A DNA stretch of 64,000 nucleotides from CAMEON01 sp963643175 (GCA_963643175.1 CAVIJF010000002.1:62001-126000), one strand, 5' to 3'. Numbered from the stretch's first letter, positions 42,341 through 51,356 are shown. The notes: generated by a model not told the origin, from the sequence alone. Program-made: numbers and translations.

Positions 42341-42499
42341 TTGCTGGAGCACCTCATTATTACGGATTATTCGGACGCGCCGATTCTCCGACCGCGTCGG
42401 GGGCTGGCATGTCTCTCACCCGTATCCGGCAAGGTGGACGCCGCCTTCGACAGCTCCTTTTTCGGCGTCACGGAGAAAGAAGGAGAGCAGAACCTATGA
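42341..42499 (+). CDS. Possible 52-residue protein overlapping tmk start
   Basis: The frame from TTG at 42341 encodes LEHLIITDYSDAPILRPRRG, then SPVSGKVDAAFDSSFFGV, and ends in ATGA shared with the tmk start. It fills the space between the strong promoter and tmk. The composition looks protein-like and soluble, but there is no close ribosome-binding site (AAAGGA is about 18 bases away) and no family match. It may be a leader ORF coupling translation to tmk, or a fragment. Confidence 0.35.
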   Translation: MLEHLIITDYSDAPILRPRRGLACLSPVSGKVDAAFDSSFFGVTEKEGEQNL

Positions 42500-43164
42500 A
42501 CGGTACGGATATATCTCACCCGGAATACCGCCCGCTGTTCCTTGTCTTTGACGGCATGGACGGTTCGGGCAAAACCACTCAGATGCACCTGCTGGCAGAC
42601 CGCTTGCGCGCCGAGGGCGTCCCGGTCGCCGTGACGGCGGAACCGACCGCCTCCCCGGACGGGAAACGCCTCCGGCAGGCGCTTTCGGGTGCCGTTGCGG
42701 CAGGGGCGGAGGAGTTGGCGGCGCTGTTTCTGCTGGATCGCATCGGGCACAACCGGGCACAGGACGGCATTCAAGCCTGCCTGCGTGCTGGTGTGACCGT
42801 ACTGTGCGACCGGTATTACTACTCCTCCATGGCGTATCAGGGCGGGGACGACCCCGCACGCATGGCGTGGGTGTGCCGTATGAATCTGGATTGCCCGGCT
42901 GTCCGCCGTCCGGATGTCTGTCTGCTGTTCGATCTGGAACCCGAGACGGCGATGCGGCGCATTACGGCGCGTGCAGGCGGTGCGGCAACCGAAATATACG
43001 AAACGCTGGAACAGCAGGCGCGTATCCGCGACCGTTTCCGTCGCGTGTGCGGAATGCTGAAGGATTACGACCGCATTCTGACCGTGGACGCTGCCGGGAG
43101 CCGCGAGGACATTGCGCGGCAGGTGTACGCTCTGTGGCACGGTCTGGCGTCCGGAACCTGCTGA
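42496..43164 (+). CDS. tmk: Thymidylate kinase
   Basis: 222 residues. The P-loop FDGMDGSGKTTQ (about 18-29), DRYYYSSMAYQG (about 105-116) with the DRY substrate motif, and DVCLLFDLEPETAMRR mark dTMP kinase. It is somewhat divergent from the common bacterial form: TAEPTASPDGKRLR stands in place of the usual TREPGGT. The start at 42496 has AAGGAG and overlaps the possible small ORF by 4 bp. The enzyme makes dTDP for DNA synthesis. The usual neighbour holB is not present. Confidence 0.9.
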   Translation: MNGTDISHPEYRPLFLVFDGMDGSGKTTQMHLLADRLRAEGVPVAVTAEPTASPDGKRLRQALSGAVAAGAEELAALFLLDRIGHNRAQDGIQACLRAGVTVLCDRYYYSSMAYQGGDDPARMAWVCRMNLDCPAVRRPDVCLLFDLEPETAMRRITARAGGAATEIYETLEQQARIRDRFRRVCGMLKDYDRILTVDAAGSREDIARQVYALWHGLASGTC

Positions 43165-43264
43165 ACGTATCGGTTTTTGCCGGCGGTGTGCCGGAAAAAC
43201 ATATAAGCGACTCCGATATAATACATTTGTTTCATTGATTAAAATCAGGTAAGGAGAATCAATC

Positions 43265-44413
43265 ATGGCAATGCTGGCACAGACGCCCCCTATGGGCTTC
43301 AACACATGGAACACCTTCGGTCCCGATATCAACGAGAAAATGATGCTGGAAATCACCGACGTGATGGTTGAGCGCGGCTACCGTGACGCGGGCTATAAGT
43401 ATGTCGTCATCGACGACTGCTGGTCGCTGCGTGAGCGCAACGAGAACGGCGAGCTGGTCGCCGACCCGGAGAAATTCCCCCACGGCATGAAGTTTGTTGC
43501 CGACTACGTACACTCCAAGGGCTTGAAATTCGGTATGTATTCCTGCGCCGGTATCCGCACCTGCGCCGGATACCCCGCCTCCTTTGACCACGAGTATCAG
43601 GATGCACGCACCTTCGCATCGTGGGGCGTGGACTTCCTGAAGTACGATTTCTGCTACTTCCCCTCCTTTGCCAACTGCCAGCACCGCTACCTGCAGATGG
43701 CGATGGCACTGCGTGCGTCCGGACGCGATATCCTGTTCTCAGCCTGCAACTGGGGTGTGCAGGAGCCGTGGAACTGGATGCGGAGCATCGGTGCCCATAT
43801 GTACCGCTCCACCGGCGACATCGTGGATACCTTCGCCTCCACTGCCGACCTTGCCAGGAGCCAGATGAATAATTTCAATGCCAACGCCTCCGGCTGCTTC
43901 AACGATATGGATATGCTCACGGTCGGCATGGACGGGAAGGGTAACGTGGGGCGCGAAAACTGCAACAACTACGTGGAGTACGAGATGCAGTTTGCCTACT
44001 GGTGCTTCTGCGGCGCACCGCTGATGATGGGCGCCGATCTGCGCAGTATGGATGACCGGTACCGTGCGCTTCTCCAGAATCCCCGCCTGATTGCGCTGGA
44101 TCAGGATGCGGAGTGCCGCCCGCCCTATGTGGTGCGGCAGGACAACGGCTGGACGGCTATGGTGCGCCATCTTGCCGGAAACGAGTTTGCCATCGGCGTG
44201 TTTAACTTCTGCGGGGATGCCCGCATGGCGGAGATTACCTTTGCGGAGCTGGGTGTCCCGGCGGCGTCCGGCGTCCGGCTGGCGCTGACTGACATCGTCT
44301 CCGGCGAGGAGTTGGGTGAGCGGACGGATGACCTGTTCGTTCACGTGGCAGGGCATTCCTGCAAGCTGTTCCGCGCGAAGTTCGTCCGGGAGAAGGGGCG
44401 TCGGCGCAGATAA
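43265..44413 (+). CDS. Alpha-galactosidase, GH27 family
   Basis: 382 residues, no signal peptide. TPPMGFNTWNTFGPDINE opens the GH27 barrel. VVIDDCW, GLKFGMYSCAG and the nucleophile Asp-128 in DFLKYDFCY are followed by CFNDMDML (Asp-214/216), which supplies the acid/base. The C-terminal beta domain is complete. It releases alpha-linked galactose and could act on imported galacto-oligosaccharides. AAGGAG lies ahead of the start. The aldose 1-epimerase gene (44774) nearby fits galactose use. Confidence 0.93.
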   Translation: MAMLAQTPPMGFNTWNTFGPDINEKMMLEITDVMVERGYRDAGYKYVVIDDCWSLRERNENGELVADPEKFPHGMKFVADYVHSKGLKFGMYSCAGIRTCAGYPASFDHEYQDARTFASWGVDFLKYDFCYFPSFANCQHRYLQMAMALRASGRDILFSACNWGVQEPWNWMRSIGAHMYRSTGDIVDTFASTADLARSQMNNFNANASGCFNDMDMLTVGMDGKGNVGRENCNNYVEYEMQFAYWCFCGAPLMMGADLRSMDDRYRALLQNPRLIALDQDAECRPPYVVRQDNGWTAMVRHLAGNEFAIGVFNFCGDARMAEITFAELGVPAASGVRLALTDIVSGEELGERTDDLFVHVAGHSCKLFRAKFVREKGRRRR

Positions 44414-44667
44414 TGGCAGACGCCTGCTGTGTTGCCTGCGGTGCCGGTATGACCGGCGATGAGGCGGCACTCAACTACAAGTACGTCAACAGGCAGTGCC
44501 GGGATTTCCTTTGCCCGGTCTGCCTCGGCAGGAAGCTGGGGCTGTCCCCGGACGAACTGCACCGCATGATTCAGGTGTTCCGTGCGCAGGGATGCCGCCT
44601 GTTTTCACCGTTGGCGCCGGGGGAGATTCTGCCCGACCTGACGGCGGGGCAGGGAAGCAAAGCGTAA
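44413..44667 (+). CDS. Small CXXC zinc-ribbon-like protein
   Basis: 84 residues, start overlapping the alpha-galactosidase stop (TAATG). CVACG and CPVCLGRKL, about 30 residues apart, make a two-pair cysteine site suitable for zinc. A helix (SPDELHRMIQVFRAQG) and a short tail follow. Coupled translation with the GH27 gene is likely. The family is not recognised; it could be a DNA-binding or protein-binding zinc ribbon. Confidence 0.7.
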   Translation: MADACCVACGAGMTGDEAALNYKYVNRQCRDFLCPVCLGRKLGLSPDELHRMIQVFRAQGCRLFSPLAPGEILPDLTAGQGSKA

Positions 44668-44670
44668 TCG

Positions 44671-44706
44671 AAAAGGAAGCTCCTTTTTTACGGGGAGCTT
44701 CCTTTT
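44671..44706. terminator. Terminator after the CXXC protein gene
   Basis: AAAAGGAAGCTCC and its inverse form a 13-bp stem ending in TTTT; it works on both strands. Confidence 0.85.
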
Positions 44707-44730
44707 CTGTGCGCAGGGGGCAAAAGTTTA

Positions 44731-44769
44731 CAGAAAACTCCCGGCAGGAACCCTGCCGGGAGTTTTCTG
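44731..44769 (-). terminator. Terminator of galM
   Basis: CAGAAAACTCCCGGCAGG and its inverse make an 18-bp stem with a 3-base loop and a T-rich 3' arm on the minus strand. Confidence 0.83.
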
Positions 44770-44773
44770 TCTG

Positions 44774-45847
44774 TTACTCCGCCGAGAAGCGGTAGACTGT
44801 CGTGTAATCGAAAGTCTCGCCGGGGCGAAGGATGCTGTCGGTGAAATCCGGATGATTGGGACTGTCCGGCATTTTCTGCGTTTCCAGACACACGGCGTGC
44901 TGTGGCTGCTGGGGATACCCGCCGCGCAGTGGGAAGGCGGGATTTTTCAGGAAGTTGGCGGTGTAGAGCTGGACGCAGGGGGAATCCGTCAGAAGCTCCA
45001 ACTTGCGCCCGGTGTCCGGGTCGTACAGGGAGCCGCGCAGCAGCATCCGGTGTTCGCCGCGCTCCCAGCCGGTGAAGTTGAAGCAGTGGTCGTAACCGCC
45101 AGCAAGCCGGAGGTCATCGTTCTCCGCGCGGAAATCGCGCCCGATCGGCTTGGGATGCCGGAAATCAAACGGCGTACCGGCGACCGGAACCGTTTCGCCG
45201 GTCGGGATAAGTCCCGCATCGCCGCGCAGGTAGGACTCCGCATCCAGCCACAGCACGTGATTCAGCACATTGCCCGAGGCGAAACCGCCCAGATTGAAGT
45301 AGGCATGGTTGGTCAGGTTGACCGGCGTTGCCCGGTCGGTTTTTGCAATATAGTGCACCGCCAACGCATTGTCAGCCGATACGGAGAAGGTCACGGACAC
45401 GTTCAGCGTGCCGGGGTAGCCCTCCTCGCCGTCCGGCGAACTGAGACGCAGGGTCAGGCTCGGTTCCTCCCCGTCCCCGGTGCCGGCGAGGCTCCACAGG
45501 CGGTGCGAGAAGCCGACTCTGCCGCCGTGCAGGTGGTTGTCTCCGTCGTTGATGTACAGGCGGTCGTATACCGTGCCGTCCAGCTCAAACCGTCCGCGCG
45601 CTATGCGGTTGCAGAAGCGCCCGACTGTCGCGCCCAAATAGCCGTCCGCGCGGGCGTATACGTCCGCGGACTCAAAGCCGCAGAGCACATCGGTCAGGCG
45701 TCCCGTGCGGTCGGGCACCAGAATGCTGACCAAGGTTGCGCCGAAATCCGAGACCGACACGGAGAAGCCGTTCGCGTTGCGCAGGGTGTACAGGGCAGTC
45801 TCCCTGCTGTCCGGCAGTCTGCCAAAGGGATTTTTTGTGATACTCAT
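44774..45847 (-). CDS. galM: Aldose 1-epimerase (mutarotase)
   Basis: 357 residues. FGATLVSILVPDR, GATVGRFCNRIARGRF, NDGDNHLHGG, PVNLTNHAYFNLGG (catalytic His) and GGYDHCFNF follow the galactose mutarotase order; the catalytic Glu is near the C terminus in CLETQKMPDSPNHPDF. It interconverts alpha and beta anomers of galactose or glucose. It faces the GH27 gene and is separated from it by two terminators. AGAGGT sits before the ATG. Confidence 0.95.
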   Translation of the reverse strand: MSITKNPFGRLPDSRETALYTLRNANGFSVSVSDFGATLVSILVPDRTGRLTDVLCGFESADVYARADGYLGATVGRFCNRIARGRFELDGTVYDRLYINDGDNHLHGGRVGFSHRLWSLAGTGDGEEPSLTLRLSSPDGEEGYPGTLNVSVTFSVSADNALAVHYIAKTDRATPVNLTNHAYFNLGGFASGNVLNHVLWLDAESYLRGDAGLIPTGETVPVAGTPFDFRHPKPIGRDFRAENDDLRLAGGYDHCFNFTGWERGEHRMLLRGSLYDPDTGRKLELLTDSPCVQLYTANFLKNPAFPLRGGYPQQPQHAVCLETQKMPDSPNHPDFTDSILRPGETFDYTTVYRFSAE

Positions 45848-45891
45848 GCTGATACCTCTTGCTGCTGTTGCGGTCTGTGCCCGGTTCCGCG

Positions 45892-46575
45892 TTACAGGAT
45901 TTTGTCCAGAATGAACTGGAATATCTTCAGCTCCTTGAAGAACTTCAGAAGGTAGGTCTTGCTGTACACATCAAGGCTGTCCGTCGCATACAGCAGTGCC
46001 CAGACCGCGGTGGCAAGCAGGCTTACCGCAAAGAATCCCGTCACCAGACCCAGTATCAATCCGGCAACCTTATCGAACTGCCGGAGCAACGGAAGTTGCA
46101 CCAGCTTGCCGATTAGCCAGATGAGGATTGTCAGGACGATAAACGCGGCGATGAAGGTCAGAAGATAGCCGACAACCGTGGAGATGGCGCCTGACACCGT
46201 TTTGCTGATAGAGGCAGAGTACTCCTCGACCATCTGATCCAGCGAATCCGCATTGGATTCCGCCTGCTTATCCAGCACGTCCTTGTCCACATAGGCGCCG
46301 TACTGGTCGCCGAGCTGGCGGAAGAACTCATCCGACTGTGCGCCGGCATCCGCCGCAATGCCCGCCAGCTTGGTGTGTACCTTTTCGTATACAGGCTGGT
46401 AGATATACTTCTGATCGAGGTACTGGGACACCTGTGCGCCCAGTGCGACGGTCAGGAGAATGGCGATAACCAGCCGCCCGGTGGACAGAACGGTCTTGAA
46501 AAAGCCCCGCCGATATCCGCGGACGATAAAGAAAACAAGGAGAAGCGCCAGGATAACATCAATTACGTACTGCAT
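45892..46575 (-). CDS. CvpA family membrane protein
   Basis: 227 residues. The N terminus MQYVIDVILALLLVFFIVRGYRRGFFKT shows the CvpA hallmark (VRGYRRGF after the first helix; residues 19-26). Two further hydrophobic regions lie near 143-167 and 180-203. Known relatives serve colicin V production or envelope-stress tolerance. A middle soluble stretch of about 90 residues is longer than in small CvpA proteins. AAAGGAG precedes the start. Confidence 0.88.
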   Translation of the reverse strand: MQYVIDVILALLLVFFIVRGYRRGFFKTVLSTGRLVIAILLTVALGAQVSQYLDQKYIYQPVYEKVHTKLAGIAADAGAQSDEFFRQLGDQYGAYVDKDVLDKQAESNADSLDQMVEEYSASISKTVSGAISTVVGYLLTFIAAFIVLTILIWLIGKLVQLPLLRQFDKVAGLILGLVTGFFAVSLLATAVWALLYATDSLDVYSKTYLLKFFKELKIFQFILDKIL

Positions 46576-46657
46576 AGGGTGACTCCTTTCAGGTTCCGGA
46601 TTCTTCCGTACCGCCGCCGGCGGGGCGCGAAAGCGTCCTTGGTTTTGTGGGGGGACG

Positions 46658-48001
46658 TCAGCTGTCGGAGAAGTCGCGCGTGTAGTAGCGGGTGGCAAAA
46701 GCGGAACCGCAGACCAGCAGGCTGCTGTCGCTGTCCGGCAGGACGGCAAGCATATCCCGGCTGATACGGGCAGTCGTCACGGCGCGTCCGTCGCCGGAGA
46801 GCCGGTACAGGTAACTGCCTGCCCGGATATACAGGACATTGCCGCCGAAGGCGGCAGCGGTCGGCTCCGCGTCGGGAACCACATCCCTATTATACACGGC
46901 TTTTCCGTTTTTGTCAAATACTTTTACGGTATAATTGCCGGCTTTTTTGCTGTTTTCCGTCAGAACCGCGATGCGCCCCGACGAGATTGTACAGAGCGTC
47001 GGCGTTCCGTTGCTGAGCGAAACTTCCGCCTGCACGCTGCCGTCCGTGCGCAGCACAGTCAGCCGATCCGGAAAGGCGACCGCCACCCGGTCCTCTGCCG
47101 CAAAGCCGCACATACCGGCAAGGGCATTTTCCACCGTGACCGTTTCGTTGGCAATGCCGCCGCTCAGGCGGAAGATATTGATTTTGCTTCTGAAGTTGCC
47201 GTCCGCTTCCTCCACCGACGTGACGGCGGCAAAGTCACCGCTCGGACTGACCGCCACGGACAGCGCGTACCCGGTCAGGTAGTAGCTTGCACGAACCGAG
47301 CAGTCCCGGTCGTAGAACATGACGCGGGAGGTGTAGTCCGCCGAGCGCGTCAGGAGAATGAAGGAACCGCCATCCGCGACTGCCGCGCCGTACACGGGGT
47401 AATCTGTTGTTTCGCTGTGTATCTGCGTGAAGGCATTGAACACCGCGAAGCTGTTCTCGCCGCGCCCGTAGGTGATGAAGTATTTTTCCGATGCGGCGGC
47501 GGCGGGGGTGCCATAGTCCACCTGCGCGGTCAGCGTCTGCTTGCCGGAGCCGCTGAGCACTGTCACTTCCTGAGCGCCCACGACCACCAATCCGCCCCGG
47601 TAGCGGACAAAGGCGGGGGTCGTCACGGAGGCAGGATAGTCCAGTCGGTCGGCGGCGTCCTCCGCAATGTGCGAGGCGGCGTTGATATCCTTGACCAGAT
47701 AGTAGAGATTGGCATAGGTGATGCGCTCCCGGCTGCTCAGCACGGCGGTCACGACGAACACGAACAGGACGAGATACAGGATAATCTGTGTAAGGTGAAA
47801 CCGGCGTGCCAGATCGTCATAGTAGGGAACCGACGGCGCGGAAAAATCAATGGGTTCCCGATTCTCCTCCGGCAGGGGAAGCCTGCCAAACAGGCGGCGC
47901 ACGCCGTTCTGTACGGCACGTGCCGCCGAGCCGCCGCGGCGCGGTCTGCGCCGGCGTGGCGGCGTCCGGTCCGTTCCCGGACGCTCCGTATCAGTTGCCA
48001 T
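46658..48001 (-). CDS. DUF5711 family membrane protein with beta-propeller-like repeats
   Basis: 447 residues. A basic, Arg/Pro-rich N terminus precedes one membrane helix at about 73-92 (IILYLVLFVFVVTAVL). The extracellular 350 residues contain repeated strand patterns (LVVVGAQEVTVLSGSG, GAAVADGGSFILLTRS, SVAVSPSGDFAAVTSV), suggesting a beta-propeller as in DUF5711 proteins. GGAGGT precedes the start. It overlaps the truA end by 11 bp. The function of the family is unknown. Confidence 0.83.
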   Translation of the reverse strand: MATDTERPGTDRTPPRRRRPRRGGSAARAVQNGVRRLFGRLPLPEENREPIDFSAPSVPYYDDLARRFHLTQIILYLVLFVFVVTAVLSSRERITYANLYYLVKDINAASHIAEDAADRLDYPASVTTPAFVRYRGGLVVVGAQEVTVLSGSGKQTLTAQVDYGTPAAAASEKYFITYGRGENSFAVFNAFTQIHSETTDYPVYGAAVADGGSFILLTRSADYTSRVMFYDRDCSVRASYYLTGYALSVAVSPSGDFAAVTSVEEADGNFRSKINIFRLSGGIANETVTVENALAGMCGFAAEDRVAVAFPDRLTVLRTDGSVQAEVSLSNGTPTLCTISSGRIAVLTENSKKAGNYTVKVFDKNGKAVYNRDVVPDAEPTAAAFGGNVLYIRAGSYLYRLSGDGRAVTTARISRDMLAVLPDSDSSLLVCGSAFATRYYTRDFSDS

Positions 48002-48803
48002 GGCAAATACCTCCGTGATACCCCGGACTGTTTTCGTCATCGTAGAACACCCGGTTCAGATACAGTCCCTCAGGCGGTGCCGTGCGTCCCATCAGGCGGC
48101 GGTCGCGGGATGCCAGCCGTTCCGGAACCGATTCCGGCAGGATGTGCCCGGTTGCCGCCTCGTACAGCGTTCCCGCCATGATGCGCACCATGTTGTACAG
48201 GAAGCCGTCCGCCCGTACCCGGAAGGTCAGAATGTCGCCGCTGCGCTCCACGCCCGCCTCGGTCACGTGGCGCACGGTTGAGCGGACGGCGGAGCCGGAC
48301 GCCATGCAGGCAGTGAAATCGTGCTGTCCGATGAAGCCGCGTGCCGCCGCGTCCATGACGGAATCCGCGTGCGGCAGCAGAGGGCACGGAATATGCCAGC
48401 TGCGCCCCGCCTCAAAGGGGTCGCGGCAGGGAGAGGACAGGAAGCGGTATATGTACTCCTTGGAAGAAACATCGTAGCGCGGGTGGAAATCCGAAGGTAC
48501 CCACTGGGCGTTCCGGACTGACAGCGCATCGGGAAGGCGGACGCAGAGCGCCTGCGGAATCCGCCCGACGGGAACCGTTGCGGGCAGCTCCTGCGTGCTG
48601 TGTGCCGTGACCGTACAGCAGAACATCCGGGCGTGGACGCCGCTGTCGGTGCGGCTGCATCCGGTGATGTCGCAGGGAAAGCCGAACAGATCGGCTGTGG
48701 CGCTGTTGAGTGCGCCCTGCACGGAGGGACCGTTCGCCTGCACCTGATAGCCGCAGAATGCGCTCCCGTCAAAGGATATATACAGCAGTAGCTTTTGTCC
48801 CAT
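47991..48803 (-). CDS. truA: tRNA pseudouridine(38-40) synthase TruA
   Basis: 270 residues. Catalytic Asp-53 in GCSRTDSGVHA, then SKEYIYRFL and GFLYNMVRIMAGTLYEAATG in the second half. It makes pseudouridine at positions 38-40 of the tRNA anticodon arm. GGAGG lies ahead of the start, and a consensus promoter stands about 70 bp upstream. Its end overlaps the DUF5711 start by 11 bp, so the two are co-transcribed, possibly with cvpA. Confidence 0.96.
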   Translation of the reverse strand: MGQKLLLYISFDGSAFCGYQVQANGPSVQGALNSATADLFGFPCDITGCSRTDSGVHARMFCCTVTAHSTQELPATVPVGRIPQALCVRLPDALSVRNAQWVPSDFHPRYDVSSKEYIYRFLSSPCRDPFEAGRSWHIPCPLLPHADSVMDAAARGFIGQHDFTACMASGSAVRSTVRHVTEAGVERSGDILTFRVRADGFLYNMVRIMAGTLYEAATGHILPESVPERLASRDRRLMGRTAPPEGLYLNRVFYDDENSPGYHGGICHGN

Positions 48804-48874
48804 ACGTGGCTTCCTCCGATTCAGCAGGAAGCCGCGCCGCTCCCCGCCTGACTTTTTTGCGGTGTACCGATTAT

Positions 48875-48903
48875 ATTGTACTCTCTTTCGCCCTACTTGT
48901 CAA
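48875..48903 (-). promoter_or_regulatory. Promoter of truA
   Basis: TTGACA (complement of 48898-48903), 17 bp, TACAAT (complement of 48875-48880). Confidence 0.85.
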
Positions 48904-49275
48904 GGGGCGCCTGCTTTTTTGATGCGCCATGGGGATGTATCGCCTGCGGTGCCCGGCGGGGGCGTGCTCCCCAGCGGCGTTGGTAGCCCCGCTCCCTCAT
49001 TCCTTGGCTGTCCCTTCCCGGCAGAAAACAGGAAGTTTTTAATATGCCGGAGAGTAGCGTTTCCTGTACTCCGGGAGAAAGCTGAAGCAAACTGTCGGTC
49101 AGTACACTTCCCGGCGCAGGCACGGGGATGCAAGGGGCGAAGCCCCATGCAAAAATAAACTCAAGTTCTCCCCCTTCCCCGGAGGGGAAGGGGGGACGGG
49201 GACATGAGTGAGAGCGAGTGCGGCGCTTGCCGCCGTGCTGTCCGGTGCCTGACGGCACGGAAGATAACACGGACG
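48904..49275. other. Non-coding stretch of about 370 bp
   Basis: No gene supported on either strand. It contains copy B of the dispersed repeat (49108-49195) and short GC-rich inverted repeats, and it ends at the rnpB terminator. Confidence 0.65.
49108..49195. repeat. Dispersed intergenic repeat, copy B
   Basis: Same blocks and orientation as 42053-42138. The arms CCCCCTTCCCC and GGGGAAGGGGG can form a hairpin at its 3' end. Confidence 0.75.
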
Positions 49276-49310
49276 AAAAGAGGGACCGGATGCAGCTTCA
49301 TCCGATCCCC
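49276..49310 (-). terminator. Terminator of rnpB
   Basis: An 11-bp stem (49283-49293 with 49300-49310, one mismatch) followed on the minus strand by TCTTTTC. Confidence 0.85.
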
Positions 49311-49325
49311 TTTTGCGCATTTTTG

Positions 49326-49738
49326 TGCAGTCGCGCCTGTAAGCCGGGTTCTGTGCCCCTTCCGGGGCGACGGTCATCTATCTGTGCGTCCCGTTGCCGG
49401 GAACGCTCCGGAGCGGCGTTTCCCCCGCCCCATGCCACCCAAGGCACCCTCCCGGTGGGGAGGCGGTCGGGCAGACCGGATGGGTTGTCCCATCGCACTT
49501 ACGGTGTTGCATCGGATAGAGTTTACAGCAGATCCATGTTACCATGGAAATGGGTGAGCTCTTACCTCGCCTTTCCATCCTTACCCCGGCGCGAACGCCG
49601 CGGCGGTTTATTTCTGTTGCACTTTTCCGGTGGTTGCCCACGGCTGACGTTATCAGTTATCCTGCCCTGTGATGCCCGGACTTTCCTCGCACTGCTGCCT
49701 TTCGGTGTGACGGCACGCGACCGTCCGGCGCGGCTGCG
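49326..49738 (-). ncRNA. rnpB: RNase P RNA, class A
   Basis: The RNA subunit of RNase P, about 410 nt. The ends pair as P1 (complement of 49727-49737 with complement of 49327-49337). GAGGAAAGTCCGGGC (CR-I) lies near the 5' end, and ACAGAACCCGGCTTACAG lies near the 3' end (CR-V region). GGTAAGGATGGAAAGGCGAGGTAAGAGCTC-type sequence in the middle (49550-49600) carries the class A specificity domain. It has its own promoter and terminator. Several open frames cross it and are not genes. Confidence 0.97.
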
Positions 49739-49743
49739 GCTTA

Positions 49744-49772
49744 AGTATACCATGTTTTGCGGAATATGTCAA
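49744..49772 (-). promoter_or_regulatory. Promoter of rnpB
   Basis: TTGACA (complement of 49767-49772), 17 bp, TATACT (complement of 49744-49749), about 7 bp from the predicted 5' end. Confidence 0.9.
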
Positions 49773-49889
49773 GGGGCGGTGAGGATTTTTGCAGGCTGGT
49801 GCCCGGTTATCGGACAGGTTTCCTTTTATATGGTCGAAAAATGAACATAACACTTCCAAATAAATCAGCGACTCCTTGCCGCCGCACCA

Positions 49890-49918
49890 TTGCTTTTTGA
49901 CCGGAACTGTGGTATAAT
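49890..49918 (+). promoter_or_regulatory. Promoter of the transglutaminase-like gene
   Basis: TTGCTT at 49890-49895, 17 bp, TATAAT at 49913-49918. Confidence 0.72.
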
Positions 49919-49952
49919 GGTGCCATCACGCTGAAAGGGTGGAAAACGGATA

Positions 49953-51356
49953 ATGAAATTCAACATGGATGATCTGAAATATCAGGCTGTCGGACTGCCG
50001 GAAGAGGTCAAAATGTACCACTACGCCGGGGATTTTCCCGGTGAGCTTGCCTGCCTTGACCGGTGGCTGTCGCGGCAGCTGCCGGACTGCCTGCGCCGGC
50101 GGCTGGAATTGCAGAAGCTGTTTGCCGCAGAGCTGGCTGACGATTACCCGCTGGGCGACGGCGACATGATTGCCGGGCTGAAGCAGCGCTGGCAGGGCGC
50201 CGATCTGTCCACGCTGGAAACTCTCATTGCCAAGGGGAACGTGGACTACATCCTCCGCGCCGGGAAGCGCTGCTACCAGCAGCAGGCTTTGACCAATATG
50301 CTCAACATGCACGGGGACTTCCTCGCATCCCTTGCCGATCCGTCGTTCCGGGTGCCGGACCGGAGTCGGGACGGGCTGGAAACCGTGCACAGAATGCAGG
50401 CGGCGGGCGGCTGTGCCTACCGCTACGAGGTGGAGGAATGGATTAAACTGGAGCCGTCCGCGGAGCGCCCCGGCGAAACGCTCCGGCTGTGGTTCCCGTT
50501 CCCAGTCGCCTGCGCGACCCAGCCGGAGAGCGAAATCCGTCTGCTCGGCTCCTCGCACCCCGTCCGGCTGACCGGGACGGTGCACCGCACCGCTTTCATG
50601 GAAGTACCCTGCGAGCCGGGCGCGACCTATTCAGTGCGGTTCTCTTTTGTCAACCGGGCAAAGTATACCGATCTGTCGCACCATGTACCGACCGGCATAC
50701 CCGCCGGGGAAGGATTGACCCCGGCTGAACTGGCGCGCTGGACGGGGGAGCAGTACCCCCATATCCGCTTCACGCCCTTTATCAACGGGCTTGCGGAGGA
50801 GATACGCGGCGGTGAGACTGACCCGCTGAGGTTGGCACGCCGGGTATATGACTGGATCTGCGCCCATGTGCAGTACTCCTACGTCCGGGACTACCTGCTG
50901 ATTGAGAACATCCCGGAGTTCGTCCTGACCAACGGCTACGGGGACTGCGGCACCATGGCGCTGGCGTTCATCACGCTGTGCCGCCGGCTGGGCATTCCCG
51001 CCAAGTGGCAGTCCGGCAGCTCCTGCTCGCCCGATCACATCGGAAGCCACGACTGGAGTATGTTCTATGTCGCCCCCTACGGCTGGCTATACTGCGACCC
51101 GTCCTACGGCGTCGGCGCAACGCGGGCAGGCAACGAGGAGCGCCGCCTCCACTATTTCGGCAACCTCGACCCCTTCCGGCTTGTCGCCTCGGACGAATTC
51201 CAGCAGGAAACGGAGCCTGCCAAGCTCCTCTGCCGCATGGATCCCTACGACAACCAAAGCGGCGAGGGCGAATATGCAGACGGCGTGCGCAACATTTTCT
51301 TCGGCGACCGCACGCACGGCAGGCGCGTTCTGTCGGCAGAGGAACTGCCCTTCTGA
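49953..51356 (+). CDS. Transglutaminase-like domain protein
   Basis: 467 residues, no signal peptide. The transglutaminase-like core has Cys-332 in TNGYGDCGTMALAF, His-366 in GSHDWSMFY and Asp-382 in YCDPSYG, the full triad. LARRVYDWICAHVQYSYVRD before the Cys is the family's helix. The first 250 residues hold an all-alpha region and a beta-domain of unknown type (RLWFPFPVACATQPES). Bacterial members are mostly thought to be proteases or cyclising enzymes. It has its own promoter. Confidence 0.88.
   Translation: MKFNMDDLKYQAVGLPEEVKMYHYAGDFPGELACLDRWLSRQLPDCLRRRLELQKLFAAELADDYPLGDGDMIAGLKQRWQGADLSTLETLIAKGNVDYILRAGKRCYQQQALTNMLNMHGDFLASLADPSFRVPDRSRDGLETVHRMQAAGGCAYRYEVEEWIKLEPSAERPGETLRLWFPFPVACATQPESEIRLLGSSHPVRLTGTVHRTAFMEVPCEPGATYSVRFSFVNRAKYTDLSHHVPTGIPAGEGLTPAELARWTGEQYPHIRFTPFINGLAEEIRGGETDPLRLARRVYDWICAHVQYSYVRDYLLIENIPEFVLTNGYGDCGTMALAFITLCRRLGIPAKWQSGSSCSPDHIGSHDWSMFYVAPYGWLYCDPSYGVGATRAGNEERRLHYFGNLDPFRLVASDEFQQETEPAKLLCRMDPYDNQSGEGEYADGVRNIFFGDRTHGRRVLSAEELPF

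Noticed and set aside
49218..49844. Open frames across the rnpB region
   Set aside because: The sequence is RNase P RNA with its conserved regions, promoter and terminator.
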